Origin: an uncultured Collinsella sp. | GTDB taxonomy: Bacteria > Actinomycetota > Coriobacteriia > Coriobacteriales > Coriobacteriaceae | Direction of reading: 5' to 3' | Assembly (NCBI GenBank): GCA_902492185.1 | Contig: CABUKY010000065.1 | Coordinates: 1-9,432 of the forward strand | Length of the DNA stretch: 9,432 bases | Shown here: positions 1 to 7,328 of the stretch, piece by piece | Layout: the number at the start of each line of letters is the position of its first letter | How positions within the stretch are numbered: the first letter of the stretch is position 1 | Notes under the pieces: generated by a model | Told to the model about the DNA's origin: nothing | Seen by the model: only the letters and a program-made list of their open reading frames with translations | The model's database searches: none | Position numbers and translations under genes: made by a program

Positions 1-265
1 CCCGCCTTCGGTGACGCTGCTGCAAGCGACCTGCGATGGGGCCGTTGTTGGTTGGGGCCGCTGGGCTGATGGGAGCACGTGGCTGTTGCGGGCCCTGGTC
101 CCGGCGGCGGCCTCGGCGCTTCGCGCCTGCCGCCTTGGGGGACTGCGGGGTGCGGCCGGCAGCTGCGGCGCGTTGCGCCTGCTGCCTTGGGCAACTTTGG
201 GGTCGATTGAGGTTGTCTGCACAATTCGCGGTATTATGTTTGCGGAGTTTTGAAAGGAGCCGCTG
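1..265. other. Region upstream of ogt with no convincing gene
   Basis: A very GC-rich stretch with runs of G and repeated CCTTGGG words (near 139-146 and 185-191). A reading frame is open from the window edge to 253, but its translation is dominated by Ala, Gly, Arg, Leu, Trp and Cys and shows no motif or domain I recognise. A second overlapping frame is just as open, which fits chance openness in GC-rich DNA. It could hold the 3' end of an upstream gene cut by the window edge; I cannot exclude that. From about 205 onward the composition becomes more AT-rich, as expected for the promoter of the following gene. Confidence 0.45.
207..237 (+). promoter_or_regulatory. Possible promoter of ogt
   Basis: TATTAT at 232-237 is a fair -10 hexamer, 29 bases before the GTG start at 266. 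Candidate -35 boxes are TTGAGG (207-212, spacer 19) and TTGTCT (213-218, spacer 13), neither at the ideal 17. This is a weak, position-based call only. Confidence 0.28.
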
Positions 266-838
266 GTGGTCACGACGACGTTTGCTTCGCCTTTGGGCGA
301 AATCCTGCTTGCCGCTGATGGCCGCGGTTTGACGGGGCTTTGGTTTGAGGGGCAGGAGCACTTTGGCTCCACGCTTCTCAAAGAAGATCCCGAACATGTT
401 GAAGGCGCCGATGCGGTTTCTGGTGCTGGCGGCATGTCTTCGGTGAATCCGACAAACGGTGTGGCTTCTTCGGTACTTGAGCGTTCTTGGGCTTGGTTGA
501 ATGCTTATTTTGCAGGGCAGGAACCTCGGTTTACGCCGCCGTTGCATTTGATTGGCACGGCGTTTCAACGTGAAGTTTGGTACGAGCTGCTTTCTATTCC
601 GCGTGGCGAGGTCGCCACGTATGGCGAGATTGCCCAGCGTGTTGCGGCTCGACATCGTGTACCGGGAAACGAGGACCCCGTTGTGTCTCCCCGTGCCGTG
701 GGGGCCGCGGTCGCGCGTAATCCCATTTCGATTATTGTGCCGTGCCATCGCGTGGTTGCCGCCGATGGTTCGCTCAACGGATATGCCGGCGGGCTTGATC
801 GCAAGGAGTGGCTGCTTGAGGGCGCGTACGAGGACTAA
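266..838 (+). CDS. ogt: Methylated-DNA--[protein]-cysteine S-methyltransferase (O6-alkylguanine DNA alkyltransferase)
   Basis: Suicide DNA-repair enzyme that moves a methyl or alkyl group from O6-alkylguanine (or O4-alkylthymine) in DNA to its own cysteine. The 190-residue product ends with the diagnostic active site PCHRV, with the acceptor Cys160, preceded by the RAVGAAVARNP segment (about 143-153) that leads into it and followed by GSLNGYAGGLDRKEWLL (about 168-184). The helix-turn-helix DNA-binding part is FQREVWYELLSIPRGEVATYGEIA (100-123), with the conserved YGEIA turn. The N-terminal ribonuclease-H-like lobe contains a Gly/Ser/Glu-rich stretch at about 41-67 that looks like a family-unusual insertion. 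Another small insertion (RVPGNEDPVVSP, 131-142) lies between the HTH and the RAVG motif. The start is GTG at 266, chosen because AAAGGAG (253-259) sits 6 bases upstream. The protein stands alone, with 228 bases before the next operon. Family assignment is firm; choosing ogt over an adaB-type name is convention. Confidence 0.95.
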   Translation: MVTTTFASPLGEILLAADGRGLTGLWFEGQEHFGSTLLKEDPEHVEGADAVSGAGGMSSVNPTNGVASSVLERSWAWLNAYFAGQEPRFTPPLHLIGTAFQREVWYELLSIPRGEVATYGEIAQRVAARHRVPGNEDPVVSPRAVGAAVARNPISIIVPCHRVVAADGSLNGYAGGLDRKEWLLEGAYED

Positions 839-870
839 CGTTCAAGCACTTTGCATGGCCAAGACACCCT

Positions 871-894
871 GAAAGAACGAGTCGCCGTCCTTTC
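871..894 (+). terminator. Weak hairpin downstream of ogt
   Basis: GAAAGAACG (871-879) can pair with CGTCCTTTC (886-894) across a 6-base loop, with one mismatch. It lies 33 bases after the ogt stop. There is no T tract after it, so intrinsic termination is doubtful. Confidence 0.18.
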
Positions 895-983
895 GCGGCC
901 GGCATGCGTCCAAGCGCTCGGCATATGTGCCTTAAGTTTGGCTAAGCCCTATCCAGCGTTTTTAGAAACGTGCAGGTTGAGCA

Positions 984-1022
984 GCTAAGGCTGCGCTAAG
1001 GCGGCTGGCGGTGCGCTATCAT
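984..1022 (+). promoter_or_regulatory. Direct-repeat operator and promoter of the two-component operon
   Basis: GCTAAGGC occurs at 984-991 and again at 995-1002, an 11-base period, which is about one helical turn. A shorter related word, GCTAAG, occurs at 941-946, 43 bases before the first. TATCAT at 1017-1022 is a plausible -10, with the repeats covering the place where a -35 box should be; no good -35 hexamer is present. OmpR-family regulators are known to bind tandem direct half-sites spaced by about a turn, so autoregulation by the adjacent response regulator is a reasonable inference. It has not been shown. The 5' leader would be about 40 bases, with AAAGGA at 1055-1060 as ribosome binding site. 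Confidence 0.38.
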
Positions 1023-1066
1023 CGGCAATATCGAAATCTGTATAGCCGCGCGCCAAAGGAACAACT

Positions 1067-1750
1067 ATGAAGCTGATGCTTGCCGAGGACGAACCCGGCC
1101 TCTCCAGCGCCCTTACCGCGATTCTTCAACATAGCGACTACGAGGTCGATACCGCGCTCGATGGTCTGACGGCGCTCGAGTATCTGCTCGCCAACGACTA
1201 TGACGCCGCAATTCTGGACATCATGATGCCCGGCATGGACGGTATCGAGGTACTCAAGCGCACACGCGCCGCCGGTAAGCGACTGCCCATCATCATGCTC
1301 ACGGCAAAAAGCGAGGTGTCCGATAAGGTCGAGGGCCTGGATGCCGGTGCCAACGACTACCTGACCAAGCCGTTCGCCGCCAAGGAGCTGCTCGCACGCA
1401 CTCGCGCCATGACGCGTGCCGCGACGGCAATTGACGCCACGACGCTCAGCGTGGGCAACGTGCGCCTCGACACGGCATCGTGCACACTCGTGGGCCCTTT
1501 GGGCGAGGAGCACCTGGCCAATCGAGAGTTTCAGCTTATGGAGCTCTTTATGCGCAACGCCGGCACGCGCATGCCCACCGAGCGTTTGATGCTCGAAGTT
1601 TGGGGTGAGGACGCGCCCGAAGGCGCTAACGTGGTGTGGGTCTATATCTCGTACCTGCGCAAAAAGCTGACGGCGCTTGGTGCCAACGTGGCCATCCGTG
1701 CATCGCGCAACCAGGGCTATTCGCTCGAGGTTGTTGAGGAGGGCGAATAG
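1067..1750 (+). CDS. OmpR/PhoB-family response regulator transcription factor
   Basis: Cytoplasmic DNA-binding output protein of the two-component system encoded with the kinase that follows. The 227 residues split into a receiver domain (about 1-117) and a winged-helix effector domain (about 126-223). Receiver landmarks are all present: acidic pocket Glu7/Asp8, phosphoacceptor Asp51 in AAILDIMMPGMDG, switch Thr79 in IIMLTAK, and Lys101 in YLTKPF. The C-terminal part has the usual winged-helix signatures: FQLMELFMRNAG near 150, then LMLEVWGED, VVWVYISYLRKKL (recognition helix region) and the hairpin IRASRNQGYSLE. The ATG at 1067 has AAAGGA 6 bases upstream. Length is normal for the family and no residue is missing. 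The stop is two bases before the kinase start, so the two are surely co-transcribed. Likely targets are its own promoter (see the direct repeats at 984-1002) and the downstream ABC transporter; this is inferred from context. Confidence 0.96.
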   Translation: MKLMLAEDEPGLSSALTAILQHSDYEVDTALDGLTALEYLLANDYDAAILDIMMPGMDGIEVLKRTRAAGKRLPIIMLTAKSEVSDKVEGLDAGANDYLTKPFAAKELLARTRAMTRAATAIDATTLSVGNVRLDTASCTLVGPLGEEHLANREFQLMELFMRNAGTRMPTERLMLEVWGEDAPEGANVVWVYISYLRKKLTALGANVAIRASRNQGYSLEVVEEGE

Positions 1751-1752
1751 GC

Positions 1753-3132
1753 GTGAGCGCGAGTGCGTGGTGGAAGCGCACGACGGCAAAGCTCGGCATG
1801 GGCGCGGACTCGGGTAATCCGGGGCGCGCCGATGCTGCCAGTGCAATGGGACGTCGCCTGCGTCGTAAGTTCATCCTGGTTGCCATGGGTGCCGTGACCG
1901 CCGTGCTTACGCTTATCATCGCCGGCATCAATATCGTCAACTACTCGCATGTCTGCAAGATGGCCGACGCTCGTCTGGACTATATCTTGGCGGGCAAGGA
2001 CGGCATCGATTGGACGGATGAGCCCAAGACCGATCTCGGCGAGGATGTGGGCGCCGGTAAGACCGCTGCCGGTGACAGGGTGGTCATGCGCACCGGGCAC
2101 TTCGAAGGTATGACGGCGGAGTCTCCCTTCGACACGCGCTACTTTACGGTGTCGATTGCCGGTGGGCAGGTGACCGATGTCAACACGGCCCGCATTGCCG
2201 CGGTGGGTGCCAAGCGTGCTGCACGCATCGCTGCAGGACTATATTCCAAGGGTTGGACCTCGGGCTTTTCTGGTAACTACCGCTATACGGTTACGGTTCA
2301 GGGCGACGAGACCACCTATGTGTTTGTGGACTGCTCGCGCGAGCTTGCAAGCTTTCATTCGTTTTTGAGCGCGAGCGTGGCGATTAGTTGCATTGGCTGG
2401 CTGGCGGTGTTGGCAATTGTGGCGGGTGCCTCGGGCGCGGTGATTCGGCCGATGGTCGAGAGCTACAGCAAGCAAAAGCGCTTTATTACCGATGCAAGCC
2501 ACGAGATCAAGACGCCGCTGGCCGTGATTGATGCCGCCAATGAGGTGCAAGAGATCGAGAGCGGCGAGAGCGAGTGGACGCAGAGCATTCACGAACAGGT
2601 TGCACGGTTGACGGCGCTCACGGAGCGTCTGGTGTTTTTGGCTCGCATGGACGAGGGTTCGGCGGGCTTTACCATGATATCGATCGATCTTTCGGAGGCA
2701 GTGGACAAGGCGGCGTCGCCGTTTGAGTCGGTGGCGGTTTCGCGTGGCAAGCGTCTGTCGACGTCGATTGCGAGTGGCGTGCGGGCCCATGCCGATGCTG
2801 CAGCGGTGGCGCAGGTGGTTGAGCTGCTGCTGGATAACGCCACGCGCTATGCGAGTGAGGGCAGTGTAATTGAGTTGAGTCTGCGTGCCGTCTCACGCGG
2901 TGCAGGCAAAGGTTCGGCCGAGCTTGTCGTTTCGAACGCCGTGGACGAGCTGCCCGAAGGCGACCTAGATCGATTGTTCGACCGCTTCTATCGTGCGGAC
3001 GTGTCGCGCAGCTCCAAGACGGGCGGCTCGGGCGTGGGCCTATCCGTGGTGCGTGCCATCGCCGAAGCCCATGGTGGGAGCGCTTCTGTCTGCGGCCACG
3101 GCAACCAGATCACCTTCACCGTCCGCCTCTAA
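1753..3132 (+). CDS. Membrane sensor histidine kinase
   Basis: Sensor partner of the preceding regulator: it autophosphorylates on His250 and passes the phosphate to Asp51 of the regulator. Layout of 459 residues: a basic, Gly/Ala-rich cytoplasmic N-terminus (1-39, ending RRLRRKF), first membrane helix about 40-62, an extracytoplasmic sensor region about 63-206 with no domain I recognise, second membrane helix about 207-231, then a short linker without an obvious full HAMP domain. The HisKA helix carries FITDASHEIKTPLAVI (244-259). The ATPase domain has the N box LLLDNATRYA (358-367, Asn362), an F box LFDRFYRAD (408-416) and the G2 box GGSGVGLS (424-431). It resembles small-ligand or peptide-sensing kinases that control neighbouring ABC transporters. 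The start is GTG at 1753, with GAGGAGGG at 1736-1743 inside the end of the regulator gene; the long hydrophilic N-terminus leaves a later start possible. The kinase looks intact. Confidence 0.95.
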   Translation: MSASAWWKRTTAKLGMGADSGNPGRADAASAMGRRLRRKFILVAMGAVTAVLTLIIAGINIVNYSHVCKMADARLDYILAGKDGIDWTDEPKTDLGEDVGAGKTAAGDRVVMRTGHFEGMTAESPFDTRYFTVSIAGGQVTDVNTARIAAVGAKRAARIAAGLYSKGWTSGFSGNYRYTVTVQGDETTYVFVDCSRELASFHSFLSASVAISCIGWLAVLAIVAGASGAVIRPMVESYSKQKRFITDASHEIKTPLAVIDAANEVQEIESGESEWTQSIHEQVARLTALTERLVFLARMDEGSAGFTMISIDLSEAVDKAASPFESVAVSRGKRLSTSIASGVRAHADAAAVAQVVELLLDNATRYASEGSVIELSLRAVSRGAGKGSAELVVSNAVDELPEGDLDRLFDRFYRADVSRSSKTGGSGVGLSVVRAIAEAHGGSASVCGHGNQITFTVRL

Positions 3133-3217
3133 AACCTGCCAAAATGAACCTGTCCCTTTTTGGTCGGTGGGAAATGGGTAATACTAAAGAGTTATCCGAC
3201 CAGATGGGAATTAATCG
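3133..3217 (+). promoter_or_regulatory. Possible separate promoter for the ABC transporter genes, inside an inverted repeat
   Basis: TAATAC (3179-3184) is a good -10 candidate 34 bases before the ATPase start. TTTTTG (3157-3162, spacer 16) is a poor -35, which would fit a promoter that needs an activator. The -10 is enclosed by the perfect 7-bp inverted repeat TGGTCGG (3161-3167) / CCGACCA (3196-3202), with a 28-base interior. I do not see the GCTAAGGC repeat found before the regulator gene. A terminator after the kinase is not evident, so read-through from the upstream operon is also likely. Confidence 0.35.
3139..3163. repeat. REP-like short hairpin motif
   Basis: CCAAAA (3139-3144) and TTTTGG (3158-3163) form a small stem around a loop containing the word AATGAACCTGTCCC. 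From memory, words like GGGACAGGTTCATTTT recur between genes in several bacteria, in some cases near REP-associated transposases. Only one copy is in this window, so its repeat nature cannot be shown here. Confidence 0.25.
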
Positions 3218-3919
3218 ATGGCCTATATCGAATTCAAAGACGTCATCAAAGCATACGGCGAGGGCGACGCCCGCATTCATGCGCTCGACGGCGCGAGCTT
3301 TACGGTCGAGCGCGGCGAGCTCGCCATCATTCTGGGTGCTTCGGGTGCCGGCAAGACCACGGCGCTCAACATTCTGGGCGGCATGGATACGGCGACCTCC
3401 GGCACCGTGACGGTGGACGGGCGCGACGTGAGCTCCGCCAACGAGGCGCAGCTCGTGGAATACCGCCGCGCCGACGTCGGTTTTGTCTTCCAGTTCTACA
3501 ATTTGGTCCCCAACTTGACGGCGCTCGAAAACGTCGAGCTCGCGGCGCAAATCTGCCCCGATTCGCTCGATGCCGAACAGACGCTTCGCCAGGTTGGCCT
3601 GGGCGAGCGCCTGGGCAACTTTCCGGCACAGCTTTCGGGCGGCGAGCAGCAGCGCGTGTCCATTGCCCGCGCACTGGCCAAGAACCCCAAGCTGCTTTTA
3701 TGCGACGAGCCCACGGGCGCGCTCGACTATAAAACCGGCAAGCAGATCTTGCAGCTGCTGCAGGATACCTGCCGCAAGCAGGGCATTACGGTCATCATCA
3801 TCACGCACAACTCCGCGCTCGCGCCCATGGCCGATCGCCTGATCCGCTTTAAGAGTGGTCGCGTGGAGAGCGAGACGGTCCAGCAAAATCCCGTGCCGAT
3901 CGAGACAATCGAGTGGTAG
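3218..3919 (+). CDS. ABC transporter ATP-binding protein, MacB/LolD type
   Basis: Cytoplasmic ATPase that powers the large permease encoded next. The 233 residues contain the full ABC set: Walker A GASGAGKTT (40-48), Q-loop Gln92 in FVFQFYNLVPNLTALENV, signature LSGGEQQR (139-146), Walker B LLLCDEPTGALD with catalytic Glu164 (159-170), and switch His197 in IIITHN. The FQFYNLVPNLTALENVELA sequence and the length near 230 are typical of the MacB/LolD/FtsE-like group, which works by a mechanical stroke on an FtsX-type permease rather than by an alternating-access channel. The ATG at 3218 has only a weak GGGA (3206-3209) upstream. The 3' end overlaps the permease start, a sign of translational coupling. 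Such ATPases next to a two-component system commonly serve peptide-antibiotic resistance or envelope export; the substrate here is unknown. Confidence 0.95.
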   Translation: MAYIEFKDVIKAYGEGDARIHALDGASFTVERGELAIILGASGAGKTTALNILGGMDTATSGTVTVDGRDVSSANEAQLVEYRRADVGFVFQFYNLVPNLTALENVELAAQICPDSLDAEQTLRQVGLGERLGNFPAQLSGGEQQRVSIARALAKNPKLLLCDEPTGALDYKTGKQILQLLQDTCRKQGITVIIITHNSALAPMADRLIRFKSGRVESETVQQNPVPIETIEW

Positions 3920-6690
3920 TGCCCATGGACCAAGATCGCCAAAACAGCCAAAACCACGATACGGAGCACGCGGGTCGCGACCGGGAGTTCGCGACCTACC
4001 GTACCGCTCAAAGCTCAAACGATATGGTGCCGACGGTTTTTCGCCGTGGCATCTACCGCACAATCCGCGGCAGTCTTAAGCGCTTTTTGTCCATCGTGGT
4101 CATCACCGCGCTCGGCGTGAGCGTGATGTGCGGTCTTAAGGCGGGCTGCGAGGATTTGTGCGATTCGGTCGATGCCTACTTTGACCAGCAGAATGTCTAT
4201 GACATTAACGTGCAGTCGACCTATGGCCTTACGCGCGACGATCTTGCGGCTATCCAAGAGGTTGACGGCGTCGAGACGGCCGAGGGCATCTACGCCGAGA
4301 CCGCCTACACCGCCGTGGGCACAACGCGCGAACGCGTGGTCGTGCAAAGTCTCTCCAAGGAGAACATCGATCAGCCAGTGCTCGTGAACGGCGATTTGCC
4401 CGAGAGCGCCGATGAGGTCGCGGTGACTTCGAAGTTCCTGAAGGCTTCGGGCAAAAAGCTCGGCGATACCGTGAGTTTTGCCGCCAATGACGCGAGCTCG
4501 TCGAACCAAAGCGCCAAGGATCAGTTTGCCGCGGGCGAGTACACCATTACGGCCGAGGTCCTCGATCCTACCGACGTGAGCTCCGACTCGACAGTCAACG
4601 CCTTTCGCGCCGCTTCGGCGGCGGACTATAAGTTCTATGTGAGCGAGGATGCCGCGACATCTTCTTCCTACTCTGCGGTCCACGTGATTGTCGAGGGAGC
4701 CAAGAGTCTTAACTCCTATTCGGATGCCTACACGACAAAGATCAACGAGGTTAAAGGCAACATCGAGAAGATCCGCGAGGGGCGTGAGAAGGCGCGCGTT
4801 CAGGAGCTGACGGTCGACACGCCGGCAAGCTTGGATGCGGCCGAGCGCCAGGCGAATATGCTCTTTGGGATTGAACAGGACAACATCAATCGCATGACCG
4901 AGGGCAGCGAGGAGCGCGTCCGGGCTCAGGCAGAGTTGGACCAGCGGCGCGCCGCCGCCAACCAGCATTTTGCCGATGCCCGCGCCGAGCTTTCCGATCT
5001 GGGCGAATGCACCTGGTACATCCAGGACCGCGGTAACATCGCAAGCTACTCGAGCGTCGAGAGCGATAGCTCGTCAATTGAGGCCATCGCCACGGTTTTC
5101 CCATTTATCTTCTTTGTCGTCGCCGTGCTCATCAGCCTTACCACCGCCACGCGCATGGTCGAGGAGGAGCGCACGCTCATTGGCCTGTACAAGGCGCTCG
5201 GCTATTCACGCGGGCGCATCCTGTCCAAATACGTGGACTATGCGCTGTGGGCATGTCTGATCGGCGGCGTGCTCGGCAATATCATCGGATTTGTGGGCCT
5301 GCCGCTGTTCCTGTTTACGGTGTTCGACGACATGTACTCGCTGCCCCAGATGTTGCTCTCGTACGACATCGTGTCCTCAATCGTCTCGGTGGCGCTGTTT
5401 GCCGTGGGCGTGGTGGGCGCTACGATTATCGCCTGCCGCCACGAGATGGCCGAGACCCCAGCCTCGCTCATGCGTCCCAAGGCCCCGCGCGCCGGCTCGC
5501 GCATTCTGCTCGAGCGTATCGGATTTATCTGGCGCCGCATGGGCTTCTTAAACAAGGTGGCGGCGCGTAACCTGTTCCGCTACAAAAAGCGCGCCTTTAT
5601 GACCATCTTCGGTATCGCCGGCTGCACGGCGCTCGTGATCTGCGGTATGGGCATCCGCGATACGTCGGTGGCGCTTTCGCCCAAACAGTACGGGCATATC
5701 ACGCGCTACGACCTGCTGGCGGTCGCCAATCCCGACGATTTTTCGCAGACGTGCGCGGCATTGGATGAGCGCAGCGAGGCTAAGGATTCTAACGTGACGG
5801 TGTCTTCGACGCTGCCGATTATGACCGACAACGTCACCTTTACATTTGGCGGCAAGAGCGAGACCGTGCAGCTGATCGTGGTGCCCGATGACCGCACGAA
5901 CGACCTGGACGACTACGCGCGTCTCGAGGATGAGTCCAAAGAGCCACTGTCTTTGCGTGACGGAGACGTGTATCTGAGCAAGAGTTCACAGCTGGTTCTT
6001 GGGATTCAGCCGGGCGACACGGCGCAGGTCCAGGATTCGTCGCTCAACGTCGCCAAGGTCAAAGTCAGCGACATCTCGCTCAACTATTTGGGCAACACGC
6101 TCTATATGACGCAGGGCACCTATGAGCGCGCGTTCGGCCGAAGCGCGCGTCTTAACGGCATCTTTGTGCTGCTTAAGGGCTCGTCGGCCGACCAGATTGC
6201 GTTTAGCAAGAATCTTAAGAGTGACGGTTGGCTCACCATCTCGAGCACGGCCGAACATTGGCAGAACTACGAGGCGAACTTCACTATCATCAATTCCGTC
6301 GTGGTGCTCGTGACCTTTATGGCGGCGTGCCTGTCGTTTGTGGTGGTGTTTACGTTGTCCAACACGAATATCTCCGAGCGCGAGCGCGAGCTGGCGACCA
6401 TCAAGGTGCTGGGCTTCCGCCGTGGCGAGGTACACCATTACGTCAACAAGGAGACGTTGATCCTCACGGCGATTGGCACCGCACTGGGCGTGCCGCTGGG
6501 TGGCCTGCTTGCCGAGAGCTTTACGTACATCCTGCAGATGCCGTCGCTGTACTTTGACGTCGAAGTCGAGCCGCTGAGCTACGTGCTTGCCGTGGTGCTT
6601 TCCTTCGGCTTTACGTTTATCGTCAACCTCGCCACCAACCGTACCCTCAATAAGATCGACATGGTCGGCGCCCTCAAGAGCGCCGAGTAG
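3913..6690 (+). CDS. FtsX/MacB-type ABC transporter permease with two FtsX lobes
   Basis: Membrane partner of the preceding ATPase. About 925 residues form a duplicated FtsX-like layout with roughly eight membrane helices: about 57-76; three in the first FtsX lobe (about 391-411, 440-470 and 485-507); about 562-582; and three in the second lobe (about 788-812, 848-868 and 888-910). Both lobes carry the same cytoplasmic coupling motif after their first helix: EEERTLIGLYKALGYSRGRI (near 417-436) and ERERELATIKVLGFRRGEV (near 820-840). The large extracellular domain (77-390) ends in a charged, Ala/Glu/Arg-rich stretch (about 275-360) likely to be a coiled coil. A second, smaller outside domain spans about 583-785. 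The start is uncertain: GTG 3913, GTG 3919 (sharing a base with the ATPase stop) and ATG 3925 are all in frame and none has a strong ribosome binding site, consistent with coupling. This is not the ten-helix BceB layout with one outside domain. Export or mechanotransmission is likely; the substrate is unknown. Confidence 0.93.
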   Translation: MVVPMDQDRQNSQNHDTEHAGRDREFATYRTAQSSNDMVPTVFRRGIYRTIRGSLKRFLSIVVITALGVSVMCGLKAGCEDLCDSVDAYFDQQNVYDINVQSTYGLTRDDLAAIQEVDGVETAEGIYAETAYTAVGTTRERVVVQSLSKENIDQPVLVNGDLPESADEVAVTSKFLKASGKKLGDTVSFAANDASSSNQSAKDQFAAGEYTITAEVLDPTDVSSDSTVNAFRAASAADYKFYVSEDAATSSSYSAVHVIVEGAKSLNSYSDAYTTKINEVKGNIEKIREGREKARVQELTVDTPASLDAAERQANMLFGIEQDNINRMTEGSEERVRAQAELDQRRAAANQHFADARAELSDLGECTWYIQDRGNIASYSSVESDSSSIEAIATVFPFIFFVVAVLISLTTATRMVEEERTLIGLYKALGYSRGRILSKYVDYALWACLIGGVLGNIIGFVGLPLFLFTVFDDMYSLPQMLLSYDIVSSIVSVALFAVGVVGATIIACRHEMAETPASLMRPKAPRAGSRILLERIGFIWRRMGFLNKVAARNLFRYKKRAFMTIFGIAGCTALVICGMGIRDTSVALSPKQYGHITRYDLLAVANPDDFSQTCAALDERSEAKDSNVTVSSTLPIMTDNVTFTFGGKSETVQLIVVPDDRTNDLDDYARLEDESKEPLSLRDGDVYLSKSSQLVLGIQPGDTAQVQDSSLNVAKVKVSDISLNYLGNTLYMTQGTYERAFGRSARLNGIFVLLKGSSADQIAFSKNLKSDGWLTISSTAEHWQNYEANFTIINSVVVLVTFMAACLSFVVVFTLSNTNISERERELATIKVLGFRRGEVHHYVNKETLILTAIGTALGVPLGGLLAESFTYILQMPSLYFDVEVEPLSYVLAVVLSFGFTFIVNLATNRTLNKIDMVGALKSAE

Positions 6691-6745
6691 CCTGTCCTGG
6701 GATTCAAGTTCTAGCGAGCTGCCGACGCGCCCGCAGCAGCATTTT

Positions 6746-7049
6746 TGCATAAACCGCCCCGCCAAATGCATACTTTGACGGGGCAGTTGCTTTTTGCCCA
6801 CAGGTACCCCAGGGGGCGCCGTGCAAATTCCGGAGTATTCAGCATCCCGGGGTCCGCGGGCGCGGGGGCGGGGGTGCAAAACTGCGCTGAAAGCCCCGAT
6901 TCTGAGTCCCAACGCCTCTAGAGCCGCTCGTTTTTTACAGGATGCGGCCCATGGTGCCTGCCTTTCGCTCAAAATCCAGTATGCAGGCACCCTCGGCTGC
7001 TGAATACTCCCAAAAATGCACGCCGCATCCTACCCTAGGCACCCGTAGC
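6746..7049. repeat. ~300-bp structured repeat, copy 1
   Basis: Aligns by eye with 9079-9371 at about 90% identity, apart from a 12-base GC-rich insertion here (around 6860-6875) and a 1-base gap. Both copies have the same orientation. Parts in order: the terminator-like hairpin (6752-6795); then a core bounded by 29-base inverted repeats, 6816-6844 and 6998-7026, both ending in GGAGTATTCAGCA on one strand, with 5 mismatches; and inside it a perfect 9-bp stem GGTGCCTGC (6953-6961) / GCAGGCACC (6983-6991). GGATGCGGC (6940-6948) can also pair with GCCGCATCC (7022-7030). No transposase is present. Short frames on both strands cross it, but the copies differ by a 1-base gap, which argues against coding. 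It may be a non-autonomous mobile element or a structured RNA. It begins 55 bases after the permease stop. Confidence 0.85.
6752..6795 (+). terminator. Intrinsic terminator-like hairpin after the permease gene
   Basis: AACCGCCCCG (6752-6761) pairs with CGGGGCAGTT (6779-6788), with one C-A mismatch, and the loop can zip further through CAAA/TTTG. It is followed by TTTTT at 6791-6795. It lies about 60 bases after the permease stop and is the likely end of the transporter operon. It is also the first part of the ~300-bp repeat, so the terminator may have arrived with that element. Confidence 0.6.
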
Positions 7050-7063
7050 TACTCTGCGGGTGC
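7039..7063. other. Small hairpin at the end of repeat copy 1
   Basis: GCACCCG (7039-7045) and CGGGTGC (7057-7063) form a perfect 7-bp stem with an 11-base loop. The left arm is the tail of the ~300-bp repeat and the right arm lies just outside it. Copy 2 lacks the right arm, so this may be chance or an end signal specific to this site. Confidence 0.35.
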
Positions 7064-7075
7064 GTGGCCTGATAG

Positions 7076-7142
7076 TAAGTTGCGGTGGAATAGTTCCCGT
7101 TTGGCATAGCAGAGCCATAAAACAGGAACTATTCCACCGCAA
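7076..7142. repeat. Palindromic repeat, copy 1
   Basis: A perfect 18-bp inverted repeat: TTGCGGTGGAATAGTTCC at 7080-7097 and its reverse complement at 7125-7142. The 27-base interior can pair further (GTTTGGC with GCC and AAAC, with small bulges), giving one long hairpin. TAAG before the left arm is shared with the related palindrome at 8321-8391. It has no coding capacity and no T tract. The two copies lie on either side of the XRE-type gene. It could be a dispersed palindromic element, a bidirectional RNA hairpin or a protein-binding site. Confidence 0.85.
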
Positions 7143-7175
7143 CATATTGAGAGGGCTTTTGGCTGTTATGCGTAC

Positions 7176-7187
7176 TGACATTTGTCA
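7176..7187. promoter_or_regulatory. Short palindrome upstream of the XRE-type gene
   Basis: TGACA-TT-TGTCA is a perfect 5-bp dyad, 141 bases before the regulator's start. XRE-family proteins bind short dyads, so this is a candidate operator, though a 12-base dyad can occur by chance. The rest of 7143-7328 shows no strong promoter; TTGCGG (7223-7228) with CTAACT (7246-7251) is a weak candidate. AAAGGA at 7317-7322 is the ribosome binding site. Confidence 0.22.
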
Positions 7188-7328
7188 TGAAATGGCAGGC
7201 CATTAGGGGTTGCTACTCGTAGTTGCGGTAGGGTTGGGGCAGATTCTAACTAGAAATGGTGGTCGCTACCGGTTGTTCCCGGCATACTCGGCTCATTCGA
7301 TTACGGTCACCACATGAAAGGAACTACC

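Noticed and set aside
11..253. Open frame from the window edge before ogt
   Set aside because: Two overlapping frames are equally open in very GC-rich DNA. The translation has no motif. A partial upstream gene cannot be wholly excluded.
1019..1846. 275-residue minus-strand frame over the response regulator
   Set aside because: Antisense shadow of a clear OmpR-family gene; rich in His, Arg and Cys, with no recognisable domain.
4015..4968. 317-residue open frame on the minus strand inside the permease
   Set aside because: It overlaps the permease outside domain on the opposite strand. No motif, no ribosome binding site and a shadow-type composition.
5986..6990. Long open frame on the minus strand across the permease end and repeat copy 1
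   Set aside because: It is antisense to the well-supported permease and has an Arg/Leu/His/Ala-rich composition without any domain. The openness follows from the codon bias of the real gene.
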